Assembly: GCF_000970345.1 (NCBI RefSeq)
Contig: NZ_LAQU01000007.1
Coordinates: 163,069-227,068 of the forward strand
Length of the DNA stretch: 64,000 bases
DNA from: Robbsia andropogonis
GTDB taxonomy: Bacteria > Pseudomonadota > Gammaproteobacteria > Burkholderiales > Burkholderiaceae
Reading direction: 5' to 3'
The notes under the pieces were generated by a model. It ran no database searches, was not told where the DNA came from, and saw only the letters and a program-made list of their open reading frames with translations. Shown here in pieces: positions 1 through 8,310 of this stretch (positions within the stretch are counted from its first letter, which is position 1; each line of letters starts with the position of its first letter). The translations under genes and the position numbers were made by a program.

Positions 1-2
1 TG

Positions 3-275
3 GCGAATGAAACGGTCGATGTATTCTGTGGCGTGCTAGGCAGTTTCGCGGGTAATGTCGCCATTACATTTGGTGCGCAGGGGGGGATCTACCTCGGCGG
101 TGGCGTGGTGCCGAAGCTGGGCGAGCGATTCTACACGTCACCGTTTCGGGAACGCTTTGAGCAGAAGGGGCGATTTGTACGATACCTCTCGATTATTCCG
201 ACGTATGTGATCACCGCCGAGAATCCGGCTTTTATCGGCGCATCGGAAATCTTGACGGCGACCCTTGCGCAGTAA
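3..275 (+). CDS. glk: Glucokinase, C-terminal end (5' partial)
   Basis: The frame is open from the left edge, so only about the last 90 residues of a glucokinase are present. Glucokinase phosphorylates glucose to glucose-6-phosphate in the cytoplasm with ATP. The visible part has the [17 protein letters not shown] block and the closing helix ending in EILTATLAQ, both typical of bacterial Glk C-termini. In many Burkholderia the Glk domain continues into an RpiR-type regulator with a SIS domain. Here a TAA follows the kinase domain directly, so this copy is not fused at its C-terminus. The upstream part lies outside the window. Confidence 0.9.
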   Translation, partial: ANETVDVFCGVLGSFAGNVAITFGAQGGIYLGGGVVPKLGERFYTSPFRERFEQKGRFVRYLSIIPTYVITAENPAFIGASEILTATLAQ

Positions 276-396
276 GCGATACGCGTCATAAGACTTATTG
301 AGAATCGGGTATTGAACCAGATCTCGGCATTCGGGCACATATCCGAATGTCGAGGCTTTTCCCATGCTTGGTCGTCTTCCGGCGCTTGCCGGCAGC

Positions 397-1197
397 TTAT
401 TTTGCGTTGCCTGACAGGAATTGCTTGAGTCGCTCACTGCGGGGCTGTGTGAAGACTTCGTGGGGTACGCCTGCTTCCTCGATTTTTCCCTGGTGCAGGA
501 ATACGACCTGATTCGCGACATTCCGGGCGAAGCTCATCTCGTGGGTCACGACGATCATGGTCCGGCCTTCCTCGGCCAGCGTCTGCATGACCTTCAACAC
601 TTCGCCCACCAACTCCGGGTCCAGCGCCGACGTGGGTTCGTCGAACAGCATGATTTCCGGGTCCATGGCCAGCGCGCGGGCGATAGCCACCCGTTGCTGT
701 TGACCGCCGGACATATGCGCCGGGTATTTCTTTTCCACCTGCGGTCCCAGGCCAACTTTTTCCAGATAGGTGCGCGCCCGTTCGACGGCGTCTTTTTTTG
801 ACATCCCGAGTACGTGCATCGGCGCTTCAATGATGTTTTCGAGCACGGTCATATGGGACCACAGATTGAAGTGCTGGAACACCATGGCGAGCCGGCTGCG
901 GACGCGTTGCAACTGGCGCGGATCGACCACGCGCAATGCGCCGTCTCTCGCCGGCGCCGTCCGCACTTCCTCGCCGTCGAGCAGGATGCGGCCACTGCTT
1001 GGTCGCTCGAGAAAGTTGATGCAGCGCAGGAAGGTGCTTTTGCCTGAGCCACTCGATCCGATGATGCTGGTGACGTCGCCGGCACGCAGGCGCAGGGATA
1101 CGCCCTTGAGCACTTCGTGTTCGCCATAGCTTTTATGGATATCGTCAGCAATCAGTTTGAACATGGCGGCGGGTTCGGATGCGGCGGTAAGAGTCAC
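397..1197 (-). CDS. hisP: Histidine/basic amino-acid ABC transporter ATPase, HisP-like
   Basis: This is the ATP-hydrolysing subunit of a polar amino-acid importer. It has Walker A GSSGSGKST, the ABC signature MSGGQQQRVAIARAL, Walker B IMLFDEPTSALD and the switch histidine in VVTHEM. The length (266 aa) is close to the HisP family at about 257. Methionine 12 (start near 1164) is an alternative that would match family length better. It lies 12 bp downstream of hisM and is the last gene of the leftward set hisJ-hisQ-hisM-hisP. The subunit order and sequence fit the HisJQMP/ArgT system for histidine, lysine, arginine and ornithine; the exact substrate cannot be read from sequence. Confidence 0.92.
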   Translation of the reverse strand: MTLTAASEPAAMFKLIADDIHKSYGEHEVLKGVSLRLRAGDVTSIIGSSGSGKSTFLRCINFLERPSSGRILLDGEEVRTAPARDGALRVVDPRQLQRVRSRLAMVFQHFNLWSHMTVLENIIEAPMHVLGMSKKDAVERARTYLEKVGLGPQVEKKYPAHMSGGQQQRVAIARALAMDPEIMLFDEPTSALDPELVGEVLKVMQTLAEEGRTMIVVTHEMSFARNVANQVVFLHQGKIEEAGVPHEVFTQPRSERLKQFLSGNAK

Positions 1198-1209
1198 GAT
1201 TGAGGCAGG

Positions 1210-1923
1210 TCAGTGGGACGGCGTGGCGAGGTAAGCAAGCCAGCGGCGTTCCGCGCGGCGGAACAGATAAACGAGTGCGAAAGAAATCGCCATGTAAAGC
1301 AGTGCGGCGATCGTGAACGATTGCAGTGTCAGGTAAGTAGCGGCGTTGGCATCTCGCGCGACTTTCAAGATATCTGGAACAGTCGCGGTGAAGGCCACGG
1401 TGGTCGCGTGCAGCATCAGGATCACTTCGTTGCTGTAGTAAGGCAACGCACGTCGTAATGCCGATGGCAGGATCACGCGGCGGTACAGCGTGAACGAAGA
1501 CATGCCATATGCACGCGCGGCCTCGATTTCACCATACGGAGTGGCCTTGATCGCACCGGCGAAGATTTCGGTCGTGTAGGCGCATGTGTTCAACGTAAAT
1601 GCCAGTAACGTGCAGTGCATGCCGTTACGGAAAAACGCGTTCAACATTTCATGGTCACGCACGACCTGGAGTCCGTACAAGCCCGTGTAGATGATCAGGA
1701 GTTGCACATACAATGGCGTGCCGCGAAATACATAGGTGTAGCACCAGACCGGCAGGCGCAGCCACCATCGCGGCGACACACGCGCGATGGCCAATGGCAG
1801 CGACAGACAGAAGCCCACGGCAATCGAAAATACCAGAAGCCAAAGCGTGATCACCAGCCCGCTGTAGTGGTAGCCGTCGGTGAACAGAAACTGCCGCCAG
1901 TAGTCGTGAATCAGATCGATCAT
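1210..1923 (-). CDS. hisM: Amino-acid ABC transporter permease, HisM-like
   Basis: This is an inner-membrane permease of the polar amino-acid uptake family (237 aa, the usual HisM length). Hydrophobic segments run from about residue 20 onward. The cytoplasmic EAA loop that contacts the ATPase reads EAARAYGMSSFTLYRR. A longer open frame extends upstream to 2502, but it only covers hisQ in another frame. The ATG at 1921-1923 overlaps the hisQ stop as ATGA, the classic coupled arrangement, and gives a sensible N-terminus (MIDLIHDYWRQFLF). It pairs with HisQ to form the translocation pore. Confidence 0.92.
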   Translation of the reverse strand: MIDLIHDYWRQFLFTDGYHYSGLVITLWLLVFSIAVGFCLSLPLAIARVSPRWWLRLPVWCYTYVFRGTPLYVQLLIIYTGLYGLQVVRDHEMLNAFFRNGMHCTLLAFTLNTCAYTTEIFAGAIKATPYGEIEAARAYGMSSFTLYRRVILPSALRRALPYYSNEVILMLHATTVAFTATVPDILKVARDANAATYLTLQSFTIAALLYMAISFALVYLFRRAERRWLAYLATPSH

Positions 1924-2624
1924 AGCTCCGCCTTCCGCACGCCGACGTTGTAGCGGCGTTCCAGCGCGTGCAGGACCACATTCGATGCCGTGGTGATGAG
2001 CAGGTAGAGTATCGCCGCCACGATCGTGAACAGGAAATAGCGCATGCTGCCTTTGCCGGCGTCCTGCGTGGCCTTGACGATATCGGACAAACCGATGATC
2101 GACACCAGCGCGGTCGCCTTGACGACCACTTGCCAGTTGTTGCCGATGCCAGGCAACGCATGCCGCATCATCTGCGGGAACAATATTCGGCGGAATGCCT
2201 GGAACGGTCGCATGCCGTAGGCCGATGCCGCTTCGAGTTGTCCGTGCGGGACGGCCAGAAAGGCGCCGCGAAACGTCTCGGTGAAATAGGCACCGTAGAT
2301 GAAGCCGATGGTCAGCACGCCAGCGACGAATGGATCGATGTCGACCTGATTGAGGTCGAGTGCATCGGTCAGCATGTTCATCCAGATCTGGATGCCATAG
2401 AAGATCAACAGCATCAGTACCAGATCTGGCACGCTGCGGATCAAGGTCGTATAAACGGTCGCGCACCAGCGCGGTACCGGGTGCCGGGCGAGCTTGCACC
2501 ATGCGCCGATGAGGCCGATCAGCACCGAAACGACGACCGATAACACCGCGAGCTGCACTGTTTGCCAGGCGCCCTCGAGAATTACCGGCCCATAGCCGTA
2601 GAGAAACATAAAGTGGGGGTCCAT
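1920..2624 (-). CDS. hisQ: Amino-acid ABC transporter permease, HisQ-like
   Basis: This is the second permease of the importer (234 aa). It has several hydrophobic segments and the EAA loop EAASAYGMRPFQAFRR, and ends in a basic tail (ERRYNVGVRKAEL). It overlaps hisM by four bases (ATGA). It begins about 170 bp after the binding-protein gene, so the four genes probably form one operon in the order binding protein, HisQ, HisM, HisP. The family assignment is firm; transport of basic amino acids is inferred from similarity to HisJQMP. Confidence 0.92.
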   Translation of the reverse strand: MDPHFMFLYGYGPVILEGAWQTVQLAVLSVVVSVLIGLIGAWCKLARHPVPRWCATVYTTLIRSVPDLVLMLLIFYGIQIWMNMLTDALDLNQVDIDPFVAGVLTIGFIYGAYFTETFRGAFLAVPHGQLEAASAYGMRPFQAFRRILFPQMMRHALPGIGNNWQVVVKATALVSIIGLSDIVKATQDAGKGSMRYFLFTIVAAILYLLITTASNVVLHALERRYNVGVRKAEL

Positions 2625-2798
2625 CGGTCGATCACCCTGTCCCGGATGACCGACACCGCCCTCCCGCGACGAATCGCAAGGCGGCCGTGTGTCTGTATGA
2701 CGCGGGTCGATTGCGCGGGCCGACAGAGACGGACCCGGTTGTCCGCGCCGATTGGCCGGTTGACTGTCGTCTCGGACGACAGGGCACCGGCTTGGGTT

Positions 2799-3572
2799 TT
2801 ATTTCTTATAGATCGAGAAGTCGAAGTACTTCTTTTGCAGCGTATCGAATTCACCGTCCTTGTGGATCGCGGCAATCGCCGTATTGAACTTGGCGATCAG
2901 GTCCTTGTCTTCCTTGCGCAGGCCCACGCCGGTACCGGCACCGATCGTTTCCGCGTCCTCCACTTCCGGACCCGCGAAGGCGAAGCCCTGACCGTTCGGC
3001 GTCTTCAGGAATCCAACATCCGCCTGCACTTCATCCTGCAACGCGGCGTCCAGGCGGCCCGACTTCAAATCGGCATAGACCTGATCCTGGTTCTGATATG
3101 ACGTCACCGTCACGCCCTTCGGTTGCCAGAACTTCTTGGCATAGGCTTCCTGCGTCGTGCCTTGCTCCACGCCCACGGTCTTGCCTTTCAGCGATTCGGG
3201 CGTCGGTTTCAGCGACGAACCAGCCTTGGCCACCATGCGCGCTGGCGCATCGAACAGTTTTGCCGAGAAAGCGATGGCTTTCTCGCGCTCCGCGGTGATC
3301 GACAGTGATGAAATGATCGCATCGATCTTGCGTGCGCGCAGTGCCGGGATCAGGCCGTCAAAGTCCGTCGGAACCCATTCGCATTTGGTTTGCATCTTTG
3401 CGCAAAGCGCATTGCCCAGATCCACATCGAAACCGACGATCTTGCCGTCCGGGGCCTTTGACTCAAAAGGCGCGTAGGTCGGGTCAACCCCGATACGCAC
3501 CGTCTTCCATTCCTTCGCGCTTGCGCCGGTGGCAATCAATGCCAGTGCAAAACACAATGCCAATTTCTTCAT
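2799..3572 (-). CDS. hisJ: Periplasmic lysine/arginine/ornithine/histidine-binding protein
   Basis: This is the extracytoplasmic solute-binding protein (family 3) that delivers amino acids to HisQMP. The start was set at 3572, inside a longer frame. It is preceded by a GAGGA ribosome site and opens with a signal peptide (MKKLALCFALALIATGASA, cleavage about residue 19-20). The mature protein starts with the family pattern RIGVDPTYAPFESK and carries the GFDVDLGNALCAKM block. Length is 257 aa, close to HisJ/ArgT at about 260. Expression is probably highest for this first gene. Confidence 0.9.
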   Translation of the reverse strand: MKKLALCFALALIATGASAKEWKTVRIGVDPTYAPFESKAPDGKIVGFDVDLGNALCAKMQTKCEWVPTDFDGLIPALRARKIDAIISSLSITAEREKAIAFSAKLFDAPARMVAKAGSSLKPTPESLKGKTVGVEQGTTQEAYAKKFWQPKGVTVTSYQNQDQVYADLKSGRLDAALQDEVQADVGFLKTPNGQGFAFAGPEVEDAETIGAGTGVGLRKEDKDLIAKFNTAIAAIHKDGEFDTLQKKYFDFSIYKK

Positions 3573-3894
3573 GAAATTCCTCAAAAACGTATGACGTGTC
3601 GCCTTGCAGGCCAAGCGTATTTTAGGCAAACAAAAATGACCTGCGCGTTTGAACCGCGATAGCGGGCGCATTTTACCGCGAGTCGTCGTCGTGCTATCGA
3701 AGTGATTGCTGGTTTTTAGGCAAACACTTAGACCTCGTCCTCTAATTAACGGCATATCCAATTAAGCATTCAGCGTGCTTTATTGCAATATCAAGGGGAA
3801 ACGGGTAATGGAAATGACGAAATGGGGAAAAACGATTCATCGTCAGAGGGACATGGTGGAAGGTAAGTGAAGAACGCTGACCCTGTGCACCATG

Positions 3895-3935
3895 AAAAAC
3901 ACCCCAACGCTGGACAGACGTCCAACGTTGGGGTG
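3895..3935 (-). terminator. Rho-independent terminator after the Spy-like gene
   Basis: A 16-bp stem with one mismatch (CACCCCAACG...CGTTGGGGTG, loop AGAC) is followed on the minus strand by TTTTT. It sits 120 bp after the stop of the Spy/CpxP-like gene. The plus-strand side has only a weak T run. Confidence 0.8.
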
Positions 3936-4053
3936 CGATTTTGAAAAAGATATCAGTTTTCCGATAGGCCAAGCGCCCCACCGGCCGCCTGGCGCGCAGG
4001 CTTGATGTCTTACCCGCGCATGGCGCGGAGCCTGCGCTGCGCGGAGACGGTTA

Positions 4054-4752
4054 TCAGCTGGCCGGTGCTTCTGTGGTGTGCGCATCCGGCGGTGCGTCAC
4101 GTGGCGGCGGCGCATCGCCCTTCCGATCGCCCATGGGCGGTGGACGGCGCCCGTGCTCCATCATGCGTTTCCATGATTGCTTGATGCTGTCGCTGACGAG
4201 CTTTTTCTGTTGATCGTCCAACGTGTTATAGAAATCGACAAACGCCTTCTCCGTGCCATTGCGCAGCTCGAGGTCGTTTGATTCCAATTGCTGTCGCTGT
4301 GCCTGCAGCGCGCCGAGGTCGAGGATTGGTTGCTGCGACGCCTCGCGCAACTGTTTCTGCACGATTTCATGCTGCGTGCGGACCGCGTCGAAGTTCTGGC
4401 GGCTCGTGGTCTGCGCATTTTGCCACGCGGCTTCCTGCGTCGCATTCAGGTGCAGACTGGCGTGCAGCCGGTCCATCATATGTGCGAAAGCGGGGCCCCC
4501 GGGACCACCAGGACCACCAGGACCACCAGGACCACCAGGACCACCAGGACCTCGGGGCGGCCCGTGACGGTCGCCGCGTGGGCCGTGCGGGCCGTTATGC
4601 ATGCCTGGTGGGTTCGAGGCAGGCGCGCCTGCGGCCGGCGTGGTGGCCGTCGGGGCGGAGTCCGCATCCTGGGCATGTGCCGCTTGCACGCCCACGCCGA
4701 GTGTCAGCATGGCGGCGGCCACGGTGAAAGCCGTCCGGGTCTTCTTCAACAT
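4054..4752 (-). CDS. Spy/CpxP-like periplasmic protein with Gly-Gly-Pro repeat
   Basis: This is an exported protein of the LTXXQ/Spy-CpxP kind. It has a signal peptide (MLKKTRTAFTVAAAMLTLGV..., cleavage after HAQ), a low-complexity linker with a run of Gly-Gly-Pro, and then a helical charged domain (about residues 95-195). That domain has many Gln/Glu/Arg residues, as in Spy and CpxP, which act as chaperone-like sensors of periplasmic stress. The start at 4752 was preferred over the ATG six bases upstream because its spacing from GGGAG is right. The C-terminus is Pro/Asp-rich. It is divergent from a two-component system, as cpxP is from cpxRA. Function is inferred from family and context. Confidence 0.75.
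   Translation of the reverse strand: MLKKTRTAFTVAAAMLTLGVGVQAAHAQDADSAPTATTPAAGAPASNPPGMHNGPHGPRGDRHGPPRGPGGPGGPGGPGGPGGPGGPAFAHMMDRLHASLHLNATQEAAWQNAQTTSRQNFDAVRTQHEIVQKQLREASQQPILDLGALQAQRQQLESNDLELRNGTEKAFVDFYNTLDDQQKKLVSDSIKQSWKRMMEHGRRPPPMGDRKGDAPPPRDAPPDAHTTEAPAS
4501..4552 (+). repeat. 9-bp tandem repeat encoding Gly-Gly-Pro
   Basis: About five to six near-perfect copies of a 9-bp unit (GGACCACCA) lie in tandem inside the Spy-like gene. Read on the minus strand they encode a collagen-like Gly-Gly-Pro stretch. The unit is a multiple of three, so copy-number change would lengthen or shorten the linker without breaking the frame. Confidence 0.9.
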
Positions 4753-4923
4753 AGTCATTCTCCCTGTGTCTGCGGTGTGCCGTGGGGGCAATTCAAGGCG
4801 TTGGCGCCCCTCGTACTGGCAACAACCTGATGAAAGCGTAAGCGAAACGCCGCACCGAAGGTGTTACCGGGCTCCGAACAATTGGTGCAGAACGTTACTT
4901 CCGATTACGCGTCCGGGAGCTGC

Positions 4924-4938
4924 GTAATATGATGTAAC
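4924..4938 (+). promoter_or_regulatory. Possible CpxR-type box (GTAAT-N5-GTAAC)
   Basis: GTAATATGATGTAAC has two GTAA elements ten bases apart, as in the GTAAA-N5-GTAAA box of CpxR. It lies between the divergent Spy-like gene and the response-regulator gene, about 65 bp before the latter. Autoregulation of the module is inferred. Confidence 0.4.
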
Positions 4939-5003
4939 CCATTTGTTGGTGCAGCAGTCCTGAATGAGTCGCCCTTGTGTGAAAGCCCCGATAAAATTCT
5001 GCC

Positions 5004-5744
5004 ATGACTACGCAAATCCTGATCGTCGACGACGACCCCGAACTTCGCGACTTGCTGCGCGATTATCTCCAACGCCAGGGCATCGAGGTATCGGTGCTAC
5101 ACGATGGCGGTGGCCTTGAACGTCGGCTCGAACGCGAGCGGCCCGATTTGATCGTTCTCGATCTGATGATGCCGGGCGTGGACGGCTTGGCCGCGTTGCG
5201 GCAATTGAGAGGGTCGGGCGACGACATTCCCGTCATCATGCTGACAGCGCGAGCCGACGATGTCGATCGCATCGTGGGCCTCGAACTGGGCGCCGATGAT
5301 TACATCGGGAAGCCCTTCAACCCGCGCGAGCTGCTCGCCCGCATCCAGGCAGTGCTCCGCCGCCGGCGCAACGTCCCCAGCGCCGCGCCAGAGCAACGCG
5401 CGCCCTATAATTTCGGTCGTTTCACGCTGGACTTCCAGGCGCGGACCTTGAGCCGCGACGGTCAGGTATTGCCATTGTCCGGTGGCGAATTTGCATTGCT
5501 CAAGGTGTTTGTCTCGCAACCGATGCGAACGCTCGCACGTGAACGCCTGCTTGAATTGCTGCATGGCCCCGAGTACGATGGCACCGATCGCGGGATCGAT
5601 GTACAAGTCTGGCGTCTGCGGCGTATCCTGGAGCAAGATCCGTCTTTGCCGCGCTTTATCCAGACCGTGCGCGGCCGGGGCTACGTGTTCGTACCCGAAG
5701 GGGACCCGGATTCCGCGTCGCTTGCCCCGGAAGCCGCGCGTTGA
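5004..5744 (+). CDS. OmpR-family response regulator
   Basis: This is a 246-aa two-domain regulator. The receiver (residues 1-120) has the acidic pocket DDD at 9-11, the phospho-acceptor Asp53 in VLDLMMPG, Thr81 and Lys103 in GKPF. A winged-helix DNA-binding domain follows (about 135-232) and ends with the typical RFIQTVRGRGYVFVPEG. The next gene is its kinase, 26 bp downstream, so they should be co-transcribed. With the divergent Spy/CpxP-like gene, this resembles a CpxR/RstA-type envelope-stress system; sequence alone does not tell which. No clear ribosome site precedes the ATG. Confidence 0.88.
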   Translation: MTTQILIVDDDPELRDLLRDYLQRQGIEVSVLHDGGGLERRLERERPDLIVLDLMMPGVDGLAALRQLRGSGDDIPVIMLTARADDVDRIVGLELGADDYIGKPFNPRELLARIQAVLRRRRNVPSAAPEQRAPYNFGRFTLDFQARTLSRDGQVLPLSGGEFALLKVFVSQPMRTLARERLLELLHGPEYDGTDRGIDVQVWRLRRILEQDPSLPRFIQTVRGRGYVFVPEGDPDSASLAPEAAR

Positions 5745-5770
5745 TGACAGATCGAGGCTAATCCGCTGTC

Positions 5771-7375
5771 ATGAACAGCTCGTCTGATGGTTCCACATGC
5801 CGGGTGGCCCCCGCCGAAGGGAAAGGTCGGTCGTTTTTGCGCTTGAGGCGCCAGCCGCGAAGCCGCGCTACGGAGGAGGACGATCCTATCGCCACCGGCG
5901 CTACCGCTACGTCGGGAGCGCCTCTGGTGCGCCGGCGGGGTTCGAGACGAGCGCGCATGCGCCGAACTTTCGATTCCTTGTTCGTACGGCTGGCGGTGCT
6001 GGTGATCCTTGCCTTATTGTGCCCGCACCTGGCCTGGTATGCAGTGACGCGCGCCGAGCGAAGCGCATTACGTAGCAGTTATGCCGTGGAGGAAGCACGG
6101 TTTCTGATCGAGGCGGTCGAGCAGCACGAAGCACGCGGTTCGACTGAACCGCTGCCGTGGCGCTTACGCACGATACCGTTGAATTCGCCGCTGGTACCGC
6201 CAGAGGGGGACGACGATGACAATACACCCGTAGACCATTTTCGAGACCAGTTGCTGGCGCGCTTGCCGTCCGGCACGCAGGTACGCATCAGCGCCCCGAC
6301 ACTTGGAAAGGACGCGAAGCTATGGGTGTTATCGCCGGGGCAGCCGAGTTGGGTCGTCATGTCCGTGCGGCCGCCTCCGCCGCCACGCCCGAACGGTGAC
6401 CGCCTTTTCATCTGGCTGGCGTCGAGCTTTTCCGCGGCCGTCCTGCTGGCGTTGTTTGCCGCATGGCGCCTGCAGGACCCCATTCGCAAGCTTGCCATCG
6501 CGGCGTCGCGTTTCGGTCAAGGTCGTGATGTTGCACCATTGAAGGAAGAGGGTCCCGCCGAGTTTCGCGTGCTGACGCGGCGCTTCAACCGCATGATCGC
6601 CGATATATCGCAGAACGAAACCGATCGCGGGATCATGCTGGCCGGTGTAGCGCATGATTTGAAAGCGCCGCTTGCACGCTTGCGGCTACGCGCCGAGATG
6701 GTCGACAACGATAAGCAGCGTGACGGGTTTGTGCGCGATGTCGATTCGCTCGCGCATATCGTCGACCAGTTTCTGGTGTTTGCCCATGACGGTGCTGACC
6801 AAAGTGCGCAACATCAAGTCGACGAATATTGCGAGCGCTTTGCCCGCAACTACCAATCCGCCTGGCCGCAACGCCCACCGCTCAAGCTGGTGCTGCAGGC
6901 CGGTGAAGGCTTTCAACTGAGTGTCGCCACGCTCGATCGTTTGCTGACCAATCTCGTTGATAATGCGTACAACTACGGCAAGCCGCCGGTGTGTATTACT
7001 ACCGGCCGTTGCGGTACGGTGCCGACGCATCGATATGGTGATGCGGAACGTGACACGCAATGGTTTATTCGCGTGTGCGACGAAGGTGAGGGCATTCCCG
7101 ATGCAGCGCTTGGTACCGCAAGTAGGCCGTTCGTGCGTCTCGATCCGGCGCGTGGCGGTACTGCCCATTGCGGGTTGGGGCTGGCGATTGTCGAGCGGCT
7201 TGCCAGCCGGGCGGGGGGGATCTGCCTGCTGTCGAATGGATTAGGCGCGACAGATGGCAATGCAGCGGACCCAGCCGGTACGGACACCAACGGCGGTGAC
7301 GACGGCAAGGGGCTGCACGTCGAGCTGCGCTTCCCGATGCAACCGAATACGGACGTTCCTCGCAGCGCTGCCTAA
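5771..7375 (+). CDS. EnvZ/CpxA-type sensor histidine kinase
   Basis: This is the membrane histidine kinase paired with the preceding regulator. It has an Arg-rich cytoplasmic N-terminus, a first membrane segment (about 70-90), a periplasmic sensor of about 120 residues and a second membrane segment (about 208-228). A HAMP-like linker follows, then the H-box VAHDLKAPLARLRLR with His295, the N-box LTNLVDNAYNYG, and G-boxes DEGEGIPDAA and GLGLAIVERLA. The first G-box reads DEGEG, not DxGxG with G in the usual first place. An internal ATG at 5957 (residue 63) would give a more conventional short N-terminus; the long start is equally open. Confidence 0.86.
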   Translation: MNSSSDGSTCRVAPAEGKGRSFLRLRRQPRSRATEEDDPIATGATATSGAPLVRRRGSRRARMRRTFDSLFVRLAVLVILALLCPHLAWYAVTRAERSALRSSYAVEEARFLIEAVEQHEARGSTEPLPWRLRTIPLNSPLVPPEGDDDDNTPVDHFRDQLLARLPSGTQVRISAPTLGKDAKLWVLSPGQPSWVVMSVRPPPPPRPNGDRLFIWLASSFSAAVLLALFAAWRLQDPIRKLAIAASRFGQGRDVAPLKEEGPAEFRVLTRRFNRMIADISQNETDRGIMLAGVAHDLKAPLARLRLRAEMVDNDKQRDGFVRDVDSLAHIVDQFLVFAHDGADQSAQHQVDEYCERFARNYQSAWPQRPPLKLVLQAGEGFQLSVATLDRLLTNLVDNAYNYGKPPVCITTGRCGTVPTHRYGDAERDTQWFIRVCDEGEGIPDAALGTASRPFVRLDPARGGTAHCGLGLAIVERLASRAGGICLLSNGLGATDGNAADPAGTDTNGGDDGKGLHVELRFPMQPNTDVPRSAA

Positions 7376-7423
7376 ACCGCACGCCATGCAAGCGACGGTG
7401 CTATTCAACCAATCAGGCGTCGT

Positions 7424-7690
7424 TCAGTGTGGAAACTGGGCACGTAGCGCGGTGCCAGCATCGCTGTCCACCGTATTGTAGGCGACGCCGGATGTCTCGA
7501 ACACGTAGACAGTGGCCTGCTTACCCAGGCGAGCGAGGATCGACTCGCGTAATTCCTCGGCATCGTCGATGGAATCCAGCATCCAGGTTGTGGAAGACAG
7601 TCGCGTTTGGTATGTGCCGTATTCGGCCATGATTGGATCGCACGCTTCCGCATTTTCATCGCGAAACACCACCACGTAGTTGCCTTTCAT
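7424..7690 (-). CDS. Small protein resembling the Cas2/SinR fold
   Basis: This is an 88-aa protein with a good ribosome site (GGAG, 7 bases before the ATG). The pattern is a first strand NYVVVFRD, a helix, YGTYQTRLSSTTWML, a helix DAEELRESILARLG, then QATVYVFETSG. That layout follows the one-domain ferredoxin-like proteins related to Cas2 and SinR. In those, the second strand also carries a W after an S/T-rich turn, and the third strand ends before a small loop. There is no CRISPR array or other cas gene in the window. The call is pattern-based and needs a profile search. It is convergent with the kinase gene. Confidence 0.55.
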   Translation of the reverse strand: MKGNYVVVFRDENAEACDPIMAEYGTYQTRLSSTTWMLDSIDDAEELRESILARLGKQATVYVFETSGVAYNTVDSDAGTALRAQFPH

Positions 7691-8310
7691 CTCAGATCTC
7701 CAGCTTGGACGAGTGACGATGATACATTGAGAACCTGCGTGGCCATCTCGTTCCCCCCTCTGCCGAACGGATATACCGGTTGGACGGATTGGTATTGCTC
7801 CGATCAGTTGCGGTGTTTGTTCGCTCTAGTGAGCGTGACGCCGGTAGACGTGGAGCAAAAACGGGTGAGTACGGATAGGACAAGTGCGCCGGGCCATCGC
7901 GGGCAACCTGTCGCTACAGCATCGCATCGATTTGCGTTAATCGCAATGATTTTCCATGGGGTAAGCCGTATCGGACAGGGAGAACCTTTTGGTCAGGGGT
8001 ATCTCGTCCGCGTCAAGCGCGACCCCGCGCAGGCGGCTCGGCAATCTTTGTGGACCCGGGGTAAAACGTGACCCTCAGTTTTTATCAATCGCCGCGTCCC
8101 ATGCCGGGCGATTCGGCCAACGTCTACGTGACCTTCCATTCACGCCATGGCAATAATTCGATGAAAGCGACGTGTCGCTCGCAATGCCGGAGCGGTCATA
8201 AAAAAGTAGGGCCGAGCGGTCGATGTATCGTCGCCGTCAAAGGCGCCACCGTAGGCGATCACACGTTCGCATGGCCTGCCGTCAAGCCATGCGTGGCTGA
8301 GCGTGCGTAT
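7691..8310. other. Gene-poor intergenic stretch
   Basis: About 620 bp lie between the Cas2-like gene and the first sigma-54 activator. Open frames here are short, have no plausible start region and run antisense to one another. No terminator, promoter or repeat was convincing. Confidence 0.5.

Noticed and set aside
372..396. Small hairpin between glk and hisP
   Set aside because: Only five base pairs and no T run on either strand.
7424..7690. CRISPR system around the Cas2-like gene
   Set aside because: No direct repeats with spacers and no cas1 or effector gene are present.
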